The notes beneath the pieces were generated by a model. It did not search any database. It was not told the DNA's origin and was given only the letters and a program-made list of their open reading frames with translations. 64,000 nt of DNA from Pezicula radicicola (lineage: Eukaryota; Ascomycota; Leotiomycetes; Helotiales; Dermateaceae). Positions 36,282 through 48,746 of this stretch are shown in pieces. Every line of letters begins with the position of its first letter. Positions within the stretch are counted from its first letter, which is position 1. The translations under genes were made by a program, and so were the position numbers. The stretch spans positions 392,702-456,701 of the forward strand of contig PDUO01000013.1 in NCBI GenBank assembly GCA_003008705.1, in the 5' to 3' direction.

Positions 36282-36689
36282 TTGAAATTCCCGTCAGGTC
36301 ATTCAAAAGCTCAAAGCGCGTTCGCCGACCCACTTTTACCACCAAAATAATTATGATCGTTTAATTGGCGTAGAGCAGGTTAACGGGAATGCTTAACTCC
36401 GAGATGTTGTGGTGTTGAACTATTGGAAAGAATCGTCGTTGGGTTGCGATTGTCAATTCATTTCCTACTCCGACTTGCTCGTCTCATCCTTCCTTTTTTT
36501 TTTGTCTCAGTAACTTTTCTCTCGGCCTTCATCTGACCTTAGAAAAAGGAACGAGATCGTCATCATGCAGAATGCAGCGCAGCTTGAGGTCGGATCGGAA
36601 TATCCCAAAAGCCTAAACTTGAGTTTAAAGTCTCCGGGTTTTGGTTTGACTGCATTTCGACGCGGTACAGACCTACCCTAGGTACCGCC
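36282..36689. other. Divergent promoter of carrier gene and msf1
   Basis: A poly-T run (36488-36500) and pyrimidine-rich tracts are the only notable content. A minus-strand frame at 36563-36772 is a shadow. Confidence 0.5.
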
Positions 36690-38226
36690 ATGAGATCTTT
36701 TGCTGTTGGAAGGTCACGCATATCTGCCGGTAGTGGAACGTGGTCCCTGTTCCTCAGGTTCAGCAATGGCACATCTCGTCAGTTGAAATGGTGCACCCCA
36801 TGCCGATATAATTCCACAGGTCTGTAGACTAGCAAAAGGCAGCTGAATGTCGGAAACTGGCTAACACGCCAAAGGACCCGCGCCACGACCAGAAGAAACT
36901 GAGAAGTCTTCTCCCTCGTTTCCAAAAGAATCTGAACATGACGACTGGTACAATGTTCCGCTCAACATCAAGAACTCAATTGCGGAGAAACTGCATGTCA
37001 AGAAGGACCATCCCCTCTCAATAACTCGTTCGATCATTGAGTCACAATTTCCACCTCCTACTTTCAAATATTACAACAACAAATGGCCGGTTGTTTCCAC
37101 GTATAAAAACTTCGACTCTTTAGGCATTCCACCGGGTCATGTTGGGCGTAACAAGACGGATACATACTATGTCAACAAGGATACAGTATTGCGGACACAC
37201 ACAAGCGCCCATCAACACGAAGTATTTGAGAGTAATGCAAGCCGGGGATTCTTGATAAGTGCGGATGTATATCGAAGAGATGCCATTGACCGAAGTCATT
37301 ACCCCATCTTCCATCAGATGGAAGGTGCACGCACCTGGGACCGAGAGTCTATTGTGGATGGAAATCTGGCAGCTGCAATATGGAAGGATGTCGAGGCTCT
37401 TCCTCAGCACTCTATGGTTGTCGAGGATCCTAACCCAACAGTCCACGCTGAGCGCAATCCTCTACAAGATGGTCACACTATAGAAGAAGCAGAAGCTATC
37501 GCGGCTCATCTTAAGCGATCCATTGAACTCGTCGTTGCCGAGATCTTCTCTCGCGCTAAGGCTGCTGCCGTAGCTGGGAACCCGGATTTTGTCGATGAAC
37601 CCCTCAAAGTCAGATGGATCGAAGCTTACTTTCCGTTTACTAGTCCTTCTTGGGAGCTAGAAGTGTTTTGGCAGGGAGATTGGCTTGAGGTTCTAGGGTG
37701 TGGCGTGGTGAAGCAAGAACTTTTGGCAAATGCCGGGATGCCCACGCAATCGGGATGGGCTTTTGGCATAGGATTGGAACGTATTGCGATGCTTTTGTTT
37801 GAGATTCCTGATATTCGACTATTTTGGTCAAAGGACGAAAGATTTTTAAGCCAATTTGCCGGCATGTCAGAGAACTTGGATAAGCTAAAGCGTTTTGTGC
37901 CTTTCTCAAAATACCCAGCTTGTTATAAAGATGTTGCCTTCTGGCTCCGCTCATCCTCGTCATCTGCAGGTGGCGGCTCAACAGCAAATTCCCAAGATTT
38001 CCATGAGAATGATCTCATGGAGATAATCAGAGAAGTTGGTGGTAACGTTATTGAGAATGTGACTCAGACTGATGCTTTTACGCACCCGACTACTGGGAGA
38101 AAGAGTCTTTGTTATAGGATCAATTATAGGAGTTTAGAGAGGACTTTGACGAACAAGGAGACTAACGAGTATCATGACATGGTACGATCGGCGTTAGTAG
38201 AGAAATTGGGAGTTGAGTTGAGATGA
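36690..38226 (+). CDS. msf1: Mitochondrial phenylalanyl-tRNA synthetase
   Basis: Exons are 36690-36819 and 36875-38226, giving 493 residues. It is a single-chain class II synthetase that charges tRNA-Phe in the matrix. The N-terminus MRSFAVGRSRISAGSGTWS is Arg/Ser-rich without acids, a likely presequence. The catalytic core shows LRTHTSAHQHEV and YPIFHQMEGAR (motif 2 region), then GWAFGIGLERIAMLLFEIPD and FWSKDERF (motif 3). The anticodon-binding FDX domain is C-terminal: FSKYPACYKDVAFWL through EVGGNVIENVTQTDAF to YRSLERTLTNKE. Length fits mitochondrial enzymes (yeast Msf1, 469). The start is the ATG at 36690, because the GTCTGT-donor intron joins ...YNST-G-PAPRPEE in phase. The acceptor is AAG, slightly unusual. 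Confidence 0.95.
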
Positions 38227-40881
38227 GTGGGGGTATGAGCATTTTGCTATGTAATGAATCGGTTGTGTACTAAAAATAAAGGCATGTAAGAATAGGCCAT
38301 GTATGAATGTTTGAGGAAGTTAGTAAGTGGGTGGCTTCCTGCTATTACACTACTATGTACTTGTACTCAGCTCCCTACTCAGAAGAGAGATATCTTAAAA
38401 GTTGTTGAGATAGTTGAAGAAGTGTGCCTCTTTCCCTTGTAAAATAAGGCATCCTTTCTTTTGCATGACGCTTTACCCTTTCGGCGGGCAGCAGTTGAAT
38501 GGTTCCTGTTCCTGTCCCTTGCTTGTCCTAAGTGAAAGTTACTACTATTGGGAAAGGAAGCATGAATATGTCATAAGGCTAGAGATCAATCAGTACCGAC
38601 GTACCCAACGCTCTTTGCTCAAATCTACGAGCAGCCTTCGAAATCTGCTTCTGTTCTTTCAATCCAACTTCCAATTTAAAAGCCACCAGATCAATCTATC
38701 ATCAAATCACCCTAAAAATGTCGGAAGCAACACAAAGCTCATAGACATCGAAGCTAGTGGGGAGCAAACTCAGTACAAATTATCCCTGGTTTAATTTCTA
38801 GATACAAAGCTGACTGACTTTAGATATGAAGGGTCCAACATCTTTAATAGACCTCGCCAAGAATCATTTAACGTTCATTTCTCAACTAGATAGCACGACC
38901 ACCACTGAAGCTTCGCAAAAAATCGCTGCAGAGGAGTAGGGACAAGGACAGAACGAAAGTGCAAGTATTGAGCCCGGCTTTGGTGGAGAGACTATGGCGG
39001 TTATGGCCGAGTTAGGAGAATGACAGAGCAGGTGGTGGAACTAATCAGGCGCGGAGACAAATGGGATATGGCGATGGTTCAAGCCTTTGTATCTTTGAGT
39101 TGTTTGACAAGAGGATTTGACAAGGCAACGAGGCAGCAACAGCATGGTGCTTTCCGTTTGAAGTCATATAACGACGGAATCGCACGGAAACTCGCACAAT
39201 TTTAATCTACCTTCTTGTGTTCGTCTGCCCAAGAAGGAGAGCATTTCCACCTAAGAACATCTTTGCTCGACCACCGTGCAGATAGTTCCTTGGTAATATC
39301 ACTTGACATTTTCCACAGCATAGAGCCATGGGATGTGAGTACATTAAACTTACCCAAGGGGATCTAATAACTCAAAGCAGAAAGATTCAACATGTCCTCA
39401 ACGTCGCTTTCCAAAACAAACATCGAATCGTATGATATATAGGATATATATGTCCACATTGAGATAGGGGTACAGAGTAGTGGTCCTCTATACCGGTACT
39501 CGGAAACCAAAAGGCGATCATTACCGAGACCGACTCAATTCAACACTTCACCGGTACGTGGAGTATATTGTTGGGCAACTTGGACCGAGAGATGCCGGAG
39601 CGGCCGATGCCGGTCCCAAGACAAGGCTATGCCTTTGTGGTTGTATCCACTTCAGCCTTCTACCCCGCAGCTACAGTAGTAGTAGTAGTACTGTACAGTA
39701 GCTGCAAACATCTGGGCTTACGAGTATCTGGTACTCCTTCCGTACCTACACGCACTACCGCAGGAGAAACCTTTCAGGAATCATGTCCGTGGACTCTTAC
39801 GAATCAAAGGAGCATGATACCATATACCCCGTCTCCCCAACGGACTTTTCACGTCCCAGCTCCACGATTTTGTACTACTGCGCAGTATCTAATATGCGAT
39901 TACCGTCTCCACTTGAGAGTTACACTGCACGGTGCATGTACAGTAGCACAAGGTCGCATCGCAGCACGCAAAGGATTGCTGGCTGGATTGTCCATGGAGG
40001 GAGGGCTCGGAGGACGAAGGACGAAGGACGAAGAACGAAGAACGAAGGATTCTTCCAAGGTGCAAAATTACTGTATTGGGGTGGTTTTGTAAATAAATAA
40101 ATAAAGTTCCCCTAGTAGGCCAGGCACCGGCGGCAGCAGCAGAGAGTATGCATCTCGTGAATCGCTGGTCCCCTAAGATAAGCAGACGAGCAAGGCTCTC
40201 TCTCGGTTATGTGTGGCGGCAACTCAGTCTCATACCACTAGTAGTAGGTATCAAGGCCCGGCCGCGCTTCTCCAGAGTCCGACATCTGCTACCTTACACC
40301 TTGGCATCTTGCACCCCGCCATGCAAACTGGCGGCGTAGCTACTACGCTCACTCGCTCGCTTTGCTTTAGCCCTCGCCGCATTGGTTCGGGTGATGGGAA
40401 TGATCCGCTGGAACGAGCAGATGCTCAACAGACAAGGCGTTTCCACTGCAGTTCCTCTACCGGCGAATCACCAATCGAGAAACAGCCGGGGTAATGATGC
40501 AAATTCGAGGCACTAACCAGGGGAGCTCCGTTGTCGAATACCCAACCCTCCGTCTTCCCTTTCCTCCCTTCTTCCGAGCATCGATAATAATAATATAAGC
40601 AGCAATAAGCTCTACCTTACCCTTTCCTTCTTATATCTTTCCCCGTACAGCTTCTCCGTTTCCTTCTCCTGCTCCTTCTCACTCTCCCCTCCCGCCTAGA
40701 TTTTGTGATTCCTTCAATTTCCCACCTCACACCACATTTCACAGCCCGCCTCCTGCATCGGCTTCTGACATCTAGCAGTTCGCCGCGTCAGATTCGAGTA
40801 CTAAAGGACAGAATACCCCGCATTCCCCTCTGAATTGAAGCCTTGTCATTTCTTGATCCCACGACAACACCCAACGTAAAC
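38227..40881. other. Gene-poor 2.65-kb stretch upstream of acetyl-CoA synthetase
   Basis: No frame with family resemblance on either strand. The right third is GC-richer. It holds a heptamer repeat (40014-40048), a stretch of tagtag trinucleotides at about 39676-39692, and a pyrimidine-rich block at 40540-40740 that looks like the acs1 core promoter and 5' leader. A long transcribed leader or non-coding RNA is possible but not visible from sequence alone. Confidence 0.45.
40014..40048. repeat. Five-copy heptamer tandem repeat
   Basis: Units acgaagg, acgaagg, acgaaga, acgaaga and acgaagg follow each other without gaps. Non-coding, probably polymorphic. Confidence 0.85.
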
Positions 40882-43218
40882 ATGTCTGAAGGAAATGTTG
40901 AGCCGCCAAAGGCCCCAGTGGTCGCAGAGGCACATGAAGTTGATACTTTTCGTAAGTGGGCCGCAAAAGTCTGATATGCACGACGCTGAAAACTAACCAT
41001 CCTCAGATCCACCCCAGAAGATGTTCGAAAGTGAGCTTCATCCTTCACATTGGAGCTCATAGCCTTACTAACCAATTTTCAGAGCATCCTTCGAAGCCTC
41101 ACCTGGATGGTAGGATTGCCGTACACGCTTATTCCATGTCAATCGCTTACAGTTTGCAGGCCTGGACGAGTATAAAAAACTTTACAATGAATCAATTACT
41201 GAGCCAGACAAGTTTTGGGCGAAAATGGCCAGAGAGCTCCTGACCTGGGACCGGGACTTCAAGACTGTTCACAATGGATCTCTCAAGAATGGCGACAATG
41301 CCTGGTTCCTGGAAGGCCAATTAAACGCTTCATACAACTGTGTAGACCGACACGCGATCAAGAATCCAAACAAGCCCGCTGTCATTTACGAGGCAGATGA
41401 GACCAATGACGGACGGACTCTCACCTATGGCGAGCTTCTCCGTGACGTCTGCAAGGTTGCTCACGTACTTAAGCAGATGGGTGTTAAGAAAGGCGATACT
41501 GTTGCCATTTACCTTCCCATGATTCCAGAAGCCATCGTTGCTTTCTTGGCCATCTCCCGCATTGGGGCGGTTCACTCCGTCGTCTTCGCCGGTTTCTCGT
41601 CTGATTCACTACGTGATCGTGTCATTGACGCCCAGTCAAAGGTTGTCATCACTACTGACGAAGGCAAGCGAGGTGGAAAGTTAATTGGGACTAAGAAGAT
41701 TGTGGATGAAGCTCTCAAGCAATGCCCTGACGTCACTCACTGCCTTGTTTACAAACGAACTGGGGCAGATGTTCCTTGGACTAAAGGCAGAGATTGGTGG
41801 TGGCACGAGGAGGTTGATAAGTGGCCTGCGTATATTGCACCAGAGCCAATGAATTCCGAAGACCCGCTCTTCCTCCTGTATACTTCAGGGTCCACGGGAA
41901 AGCCAAAGGGTGTCTTGCACTCAACCGGTGGATATCTCTTGGGCGCCGCTGTAACTGGAAAGTACGTCTTTGATATCCATGATTCTGACAAGTTCTTCTG
42001 TGGTGGTGATATCGGATGGATCACCGGCCACACATATGTCGTTTACGCTCCTCTACTTCTTGGCGTTGCTACGGTCGTATTCGAGGGTACACCTGCATAT
42101 CCAGACTTCTCAAGGTACTGGGATGTAATTGCCAAGCACGAAGTGACACAATTCTACGTCGCCCCCACAGCTCTGCGGTTACTGAAGCGAGCTGGCGACC
42201 ACCATGTGAAGGCAAATATGAAGCACCTAAGAGTTCTAGGATCCGTTGGAGAGCCAATTGCTGCGGAAGTCTGGAAGTGGTACTTTGAGATCGTTGGCAA
42301 GGAGGAAGCGCATGTCGTCGACGTAAGAACTCCATTGTCTACTGATAATTTTGGTTACTGACTTGCTACATAGACATACTGGCAAACCGAGACTGGGTCA
42401 CATGTCATCACACCCCTCGCCGGTGTCACCCCAACAAAACCTGGCAGTGCCTCGCTTCCATTCTTCGGTGTCGAGCCCGCTATTATCGACCCAGTATCAG
42501 GTGAAGAGATTCACGGAAACGATGTTGAGGGTGTGTTGGCGTTCAAACAAGCTTGGCCCAGCATGGCACGAACGGTTTGGGGCGCCCATAAAAGGTATAT
42601 GGACACATATCTGAACGTGTATCCTGGCTACTATGTAAGTTGCATCATTTCCCTGAAAAGGTCTACTTGCTCACTAAAGCCAGTTTACCGGTGATGGAGC
42701 TGGACGTGACCACGAGGGATACTACTGGATCCGAGGCCGTGTCGATGATGTCGTCAATGTCAGCGGTCATCGTCTGTCCACTGCTGAGATTGAAGCTGCA
42801 TTAATCGAGCATCATGCAGTTGCCGAAGCTGCTGTCGTTGGTATCAACGATGAGTTGACTGGACAAGCCGTCAATGCATTTGTTTCTATCAAGGATGGTA
42901 ACGAGGTGGGTGACACTTTGAAAAAGGAGTTCATCTTGCAAGTACGAAAGAGTATCGGTCCTTTTGCCGCTCCTAAAGCCATCTTCATCGTTCCAGATCT
43001 CCCAAAAACAAGAAGTGGAAAGATCATGCGTAGAATCCTGCGGAAAATCTTGGCTGGCGAGGAGGATCAACTTGGTGATACTTCAACTGTAAGCACTTTT
43101 TCACACAAGCAAAATTTCTAATTTGCGGAAAGTACTAACTTAGAATCAATAGCTCTCGGAACCAGGTGTTGTTGATATTATCATCAAGGTTGTTCACGAA
43201 TCCAAGGGGAAGAAGTGA
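40882..43218 (+). CDS. acs1: Acetyl-coenzyme A synthetase
   Basis: Exons are 40882-40951, 41007-41030, 41083-41109, 41160-42322, 42374-42634, 42684-43088 and 43153-43218, giving 671 residues. The enzyme converts acetate, ATP and CoA to acetyl-CoA, AMP and pyrophosphate in cytosol and nucleus; fungal orthologues are facA and acu-5. The adenylate-forming motifs are all present: [13 protein letters not shown] (P-loop like), [40 protein letters not shown] (hinge) and [13 protein letters not shown], with the catalytic Lys of the C-terminal domain. Exons 2 and 3 are tiny (24 and 27 nt) and encode HPPQKMFE and [10 protein letters not shown], the conserved N-terminal signature, so they must be included. 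In other fungi the gene is induced by acetate; I see no decisive regulator site. Confidence 0.97.
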
Positions 43219-44796
43219 AGGGATGTTGTAATGAGTAAGGTATGGAGTACAGCAAGTGCTACAAGTCGCAGTTGACGGACAGCTTTGCTAGACAGGCGCT
43301 TAACCGGCGGACAGGATGGGATCATATTTTCATTTGAAATCGTTTTTTAGGGGTAGATTCTGTATACCAAGCAAGTCCACAACCTCGTCGCATTTAGCCC
43401 CAATGAATCAATTGTATTCGGTCACTAATGTATGTGACTTGGCTGAACGCAACCTACTTATTCAATTGAACATCGCAGACTTTGGTGAATCACTGAGTCC
43501 GAAGCTTCTACAGAGGAGATTGTCGGCCGATAATTCCTTACAAAGCTTCTGATCCAAAATACACAGCCTCGTCCAAGAAGCTGGGTGTACACGCAATGTC
43601 CTATTGCTAGTCTCTTGGTAGACCATGGATTTGTGGGTGAGATAAAATCCCATAGGCTAACGGGGCTCGCGGGGTCAGTGATGATATGCTGCCAAGGTGG
43701 GCGCTACAGTAGGTTATCAGCATGCGTCTCTCGGAAGTAAGAAGCAGGATGGGAAAAGTTCAGAAGGGCGTTGGAATGTTGGTCCCTTGCTGAGTAGAGA
43801 GTCCAAGAAGTCCAAGAAGAGAGTGAGCTAGGCATAACAGACTTGCGGCAAGAATGTCACTGGTGACTGGATATGATGCTTAACGCCGCACGTTGTAACT
43901 GGTTAGAATCCCATCTGATAACTGTGAAACCTCAAATATCCGGCACGAATCACGAATCTCCTCAGGAAAGGCTCAGGAAAGGCTCAGGAAAGGCTCCGAA
44001 ACAAACGCTGCCGCCATCAGACAAAAACTAAAATATTTTGCGAGTGCATGGTCCGCATGGTCTTCAGAGACTAATAAAATAAGCTTACACAGGTGCGATG
44101 CGACCGCCTGGGTTCGTGTTGCCTGTTGGACAGGATTCGATCAGTAGTTCTTGGGGCTGAGCACCGTAACGGGTGCAATGTGTTCAACGTGGTGATGTCG
44201 GGCCAAGGCTCTCTCCACCGAAAGCTCGTATTATTGATGATGATTTGATCAGCACTGTTTTTGGGTTGGACAGCATACATATATTTCCTGTGCCTCCCGT
44301 CAGCAACTCAAGGTCGTGCTCGCCACTCATCTGAGATAGATCAGATCAATGCCCTCAATTTAGACTTGGTCTTATGTTTAAACGCCCAGACCAGCATTGA
44401 TTCACAGTGTGAAACCTTCCGCAGACCCTTCAACCCATCAAATTCTGGGGGGCCGTAACACAGCAGTACCTTGGCCTTCCCTTTTTCGGCTCTGGCTTTG
44501 GCTCTCGCGCAAGACCCTCCTGTAACCCTCCAACACCCTCTTCTAATAATCTCTCCTTTTCAACAGTCACTCGTTGTTTTCGCTGGCCGATTGATTCTGC
44601 TGTGTAGGGTCGATCGACTTCGTTATTTATTGGTCGAGGAATCAACAGGGGAACCAGGGCAGCGCTGAATGATCGCCTGGACGACCACCGATTGAATCCG
44701 ACGGGGGCTGGAGGCTGTTTATACAGCACAGTACTCTACGACCGCGACAGGCACCGGGCCTTCCGTGTTCAACTTCAACATCTTTAATTCAGGAAC
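43219..44796. other. Intergenic: 3' of acs1, upstream of ADAM protease
   Basis: No supported gene. It contains an 11-bp tandem repeat at 43959-44001. A 99-codon minus frame at 44430-44729 has no recognisable features. Confidence 0.45.
43959..44001. repeat. 11-bp tandem repeat
   Basis: Unit ggctcaggaaa occurs twice perfectly, flanked by diverged copies (cctcaggaaa before, ggctccgaaa after), about four units in all. Confidence 0.8.
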
Positions 44797-47344
44797 ATGC
44801 ATCTGTTTAAAAGCATAGCGACGGCAGTCGTCAGCTCTTATCTCTACTGTACTTCTAATGGTGCGTGTTTCCCCCCGCGCATTCGTCATCGTCCAGACCG
44901 CAGCTAATCACAGCCTTACAAAACAGCACACTCTACTGAACGTAACCCTCTCACATATTTTTCGGTCGTCGATGACCCTATATTACATACCCCTTCACAT
45001 CGAGTACATGCGCTGTCTAGTTTCGACCTGACATTTGATTTGCACACCGGCGAGCAGAGGGTAAAGCTAACACTTTCGCCGAACCACAATGTTATTCAAG
45101 ACGGTGCTACTATTTCGTACCTTGGGGCAGACGGCTCGATCAGGAGTCATGAGTTAATAGATAGGGCTGAGTACAGAGTATTTCAGGGTCAGACTTGGTT
45201 GCAACATTACGAAGGCGCAGAATGGACGAATGTTGGGTGGGCAAGAATAATGGTTCACCAGGACGGAGACGCGCCTATATTTGAGGGGGCTTTTAGAGTT
45301 GATGGTGACCACCATCATATACAGACACGGACGCACTACATGCAGACGAAGCATGCATTAGACGAAGGACTTGACGACATTGGCCAGGAGTATATGATTG
45401 TCTGGAGAGACTCTGATATCGGCACGGAAATTACCCACGACACGGAGGGCAGACTTCATGGCGAGTTGAAGAGAGATGCCGAGGAAGAGCATTCTTGTTC
45501 TGCCGATGTTCTGAATTTCAACATGGATACGGAACATCCTATTTACAGAGCGATGCTCAAGCCTCGCGGTTTCGGATCCTTGTCCACGAAGTCGCTCTTT
45601 GGTCGCCAAATCGATGGCACCACTACCGGTAATAGTGCAGGTGTTAATCTTACTACTACGATAGGTTCAACATCCGGATGCCCGACGACTCGCAAGGTTG
45701 CTCTAATCGGCGTGGCCACTGATTGTACTTATACTGCCGCCTTAGGAAACGCGACGGCAGCCAGGCAGAATATTATCAACCAGATCAACTCGGCTTCGAC
45801 TCAATACGAAGACAGCTTCAACATCACGCTCGGGCTGGCTAACCTAACAATCAGTGATGCCGCTTGTCCCGCTACAGCATCTACTTCTGCTCCTTGGAAT
45901 GTCGACTGTAGTGACAGCGTTGATATCCAGGATCGATTGAATCTTTTTTCGGCGTGGCGTGGTGAACGTAATGATACCAATGCCTACTGGACCTTGCTGA
46001 GCACTTGCGCTACTGGATCTGCTGTTGGTCTCGCATGGCTTGGGCAAGCTTGTGTTACTACTGCCCAGACAGCTTCATCCTCGGGTACGAATGAGACCGT
46101 CAGTGGTGCGAATGTTGTCGTAAGAACTAGCACTGAATGGCAAGTAATTGCTCATGAGACTGGCCACACGTTTGGGGCGGTTCACGATTGCACTTCTACA
46201 ACCTGCTCGGATGGTACTACCGTTGCTGCTCAGCAATGCTGTCCGCTTAGTGCTTCGACCTGCGATGCTGGCGCAGCCTTTATCATGAACCCTAGTACCG
46301 GAAGCGGTATCACCAAGTTCTCTGCGTGTTCTATTGGCAATATATGTTCTGCTATTGGGAGAAACAGCGTCAAAACCAGTTGCTTAAGTAGTAATAAGGA
46401 CGTTACTCTTATCTCAGGAAGCCAGTGCGGCAATGGTATTGTGGAATCAGGAGAAGATTGTGATTGTGGCGGGACTTCGGGCTGTGGTACTAACTCTTGC
46501 TGTGACCCCACAACCTGCAAGTTCACCACAAATTCAGTCTGTGATCCCAGTAACGAGGATTGCTGTACTTCCACTTGTCAGTTTTCTTCAAGTGGTACCG
46601 TCTGTCGGGCCAGTACTGGTACATGTGATCCTCAGGAAACTTGCAGTGGCACTTCAGCAGTGTGCCCTGCAGATGCAACTGCTCCAGATGGTAAGCACTA
46701 TAGCCAAATCCAAGTCAGACCTCGGCTAATAACGTTTAGGAACATCCTGTGGCAATTCGTCAGGCCTTTCCTGTGCTTCGGGGCAGTGTACTTCGCGTGA
46801 CTTGCAATGCAAGACGCTGATGGGCTCTTACACCCAAGGAAACGACACCTATGCCTGCTCATCTTCCGGATGTCAGATTTCCTGTGCTTCACCAGAATTT
46901 GGTTCTAATGTCTGCTATTCCATGCAGCAGAACTTTCTCGATGGCACGTCCTGCCAAGGAGGTGGTAAATGCTCAAACGGTGTCTGTCAAGGTGCCTCCG
47001 TTGGCAAAGAGATCACCAGTTGGATTAACGATAACAAGACGCTAGTAATTGCACTGGCTTCTGTGATTGGCGGGTTGTTTATTTTGGCCTTGCTAAGTTG
47101 TTGCTGGAACAGGTACCGGAGGAGAAATAATCCACGGATGAGAAAGAATGCACTTCCTCCAAGTTGGAATCAACCGCCAGTAGCGATGGGATATGGACCT
47201 GGTCCACCAAATATGCGTGGCGCCAATAGATCCCGTCAGGGACCAAGTCAATTTGATGCGAATGGTGGGTGGCATAATGGGAGGTGGCAGGGCCAACCTC
47301 CACCTGCTGCATTCATGGGGGGGCCTAGCGTGCGTTACGCCTAA
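44797..47344 (+). CDS. ADAM-type membrane metalloprotease (reprolysin with disintegrin domain)
   Basis: Exons are 44797-44860, 44927-46690 and 46740-47344, giving 810 residues. The start MHLFKSIATAVVSSYLYC is a short hydrophobic N-terminus that may be a signal peptide. A prodomain of about 220 residues follows. The metalloprotease domain has the zinc site HETGHTFGAVHD (HExGHxxGxxHD) and, after it, a Cys-rich segment with IMNPS as the Met-turn equivalent. Next is a disintegrin-like domain (CGNGIVESGEDCDCGG, then many Cys), a Cys-rich region, one transmembrane helix (TLVIALASVIGGLFILALLSC) and a short basic, Pro/Gly-rich cytosolic tail. This is the fungal ADM-A/ADM-B architecture, a type I membrane protease of the secretory route or cell surface with unknown substrates. 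All catalytic residues are present. Confidence 0.94.
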
Positions 47345-47800
47345 GGACTGAAAACCTGTCTTAACCATCTGAGCGAATTCTTGTGCATCCTAGCATTCAT
47401 TATGGCGTTTGGGAGGCATTTTCTTGGAATTGAGTTTTGGGCATAGCAGGGACATAGCATTGGGACATGGGTACAGGACACCCATTTTGATTCTCTAGAG
47501 CTCAGTTGGATAGGAGCACCAGGCCACAGGAACTGTACATTCAATGCAAAGTACAGCCAGTGTAATACATCAATTGAAAATTGCCGATTTTTCATGAATG
47601 CTCTTTGCCTGACAATTCATTGAGGCAAGAGGCACCTCCTAACCCATATGTTCATCCGCAAGTCCTCATTCTAGAACTGTCTCCCAAGACCACGTAAAAA
47701 AGCCCGCGTTGAACACATCACAGTCATAAGTCATTAACGCATTACACTACCACCAACCTCCACCCTCCAACATTTTGACTCCGCTATCCAGCTCTCACAA
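47345..47800. other. Intergenic between convergent genes
   Basis: Between the ADAM protease and the small minus-strand gene. Nothing recognised. Confidence 0.5.
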
Positions 47801-48746
47801 TCACATGAAATCCTCCGTACTCAAAGTTGTCGTTGGTCTCCCATCCCTCTTCTTCTTCTCCCTCGCCTTCTCCCTCTCTCGACTCGCTGAACCCGACCCT
47901 GACCCACCTTTGGAGACCATGGGTGCTTTTGGTGCATCCTCGTAGCCACAGAGTTGCTTCATGTAGAAGAGGCGTGTGCCTGGTATACTCTAATTTCGTG
48001 GGTAAGGACTTGACTAGTTTGGAGGTGGCCGGACGCTCGCGAGAAGAGGATGGGTTGGGAGAGTTTGGAGAGGGGAGAAGTGAGAAATGGGAAACGGGAA
48101 ATGGGGGAGGAAAGAGGAACTTACGTCACCGCGAGCTTGGGCGTACATCATTAGGAGATCTGGAGAATCGAGGATTATAGCTGCTTCGCGCTTCTTTTGC
48201 TTCGTTTCGTATGAGTCTCTTTTGATTGAACTCGTTAGTACATGTGACTTAGTTCTCTGAGACATCTTCTTGGATGATGAACGGAAGTGAGACTATAAAG
48301 AAGAAATGTGAGATGAGGGGTGAAATGGGAAATGGATGCGATGTACAGGCGAAAAGAAGCAGTAAGGATGAAGACTCATTTCGACTCGATTTATGCTTTT
48401 GATCTAATCGTTCACTTTCTCACTGCCTCCTTCCTCAAATAGAAGCGAAGTCAAAAAGTTCAACCCTGATCCCTCTGAAAACGGGCGAGGCTCAAGACGG
48501 AGCGGAAGGAGAAGCGAGCAAAAGTAGAAAAGAAAGGTCATAGAAAGTAAGAGAGGAAGGTACGAACGCTCTGGAAATCGACCTCCCGCCCGTACTAGAA
48601 TCGGATGAGTAATCCTCGTAGGCGTCCTTATTCCGAGCTTGAGCATCCTGTTGTCTGGCTGAGACTCTTAGAGAGCTATTATAACTGTTCTGGTTCTGTT
48701 TGCGACTGGTGCTCTTTTGTGTCGGGGTTGAGTTTGAAGATGACAT
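47801..48746 (-). CDS. Small conserved fungal protein of unknown function
   Basis: Inferred exons are 48746-48564, 48256-48125 and 47989-47801, giving 167 residues. All junctions are in phase 0 (donors GTACCT and GTAAGT). The first exon is Ser/Gln/Asn-rich. The second and third give a conserved-looking helical block: KKREAAIILDSPDLLMMYAQ, then RGDSIPGTRLFYMKQLCGYE. I recall this block from other ascomycete hypothetical proteins but know no function. The C-terminus is Lys/Arg/Glu-rich (REREKAREKKKRDGR) and ends TTLSTEDFM. There is no signal peptide or membrane segment. The first intron (307 nt) is longer than usual and its ends are the weakest part of the model. A plus-strand frame at 47827-48180 is antisense to this gene. 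Confidence 0.68.

Noticed and set aside
40148..40494. Overlapping plus-strand frames of 63 and 93 codons upstream of acs1
   Set aside because: Short, overlapping each other in different frames, without splice or family support.
47827..48180. 117-codon plus-strand frame
   Set aside because: Antisense to exons of the small minus-strand gene, which has splice support and a recognisable conserved block.
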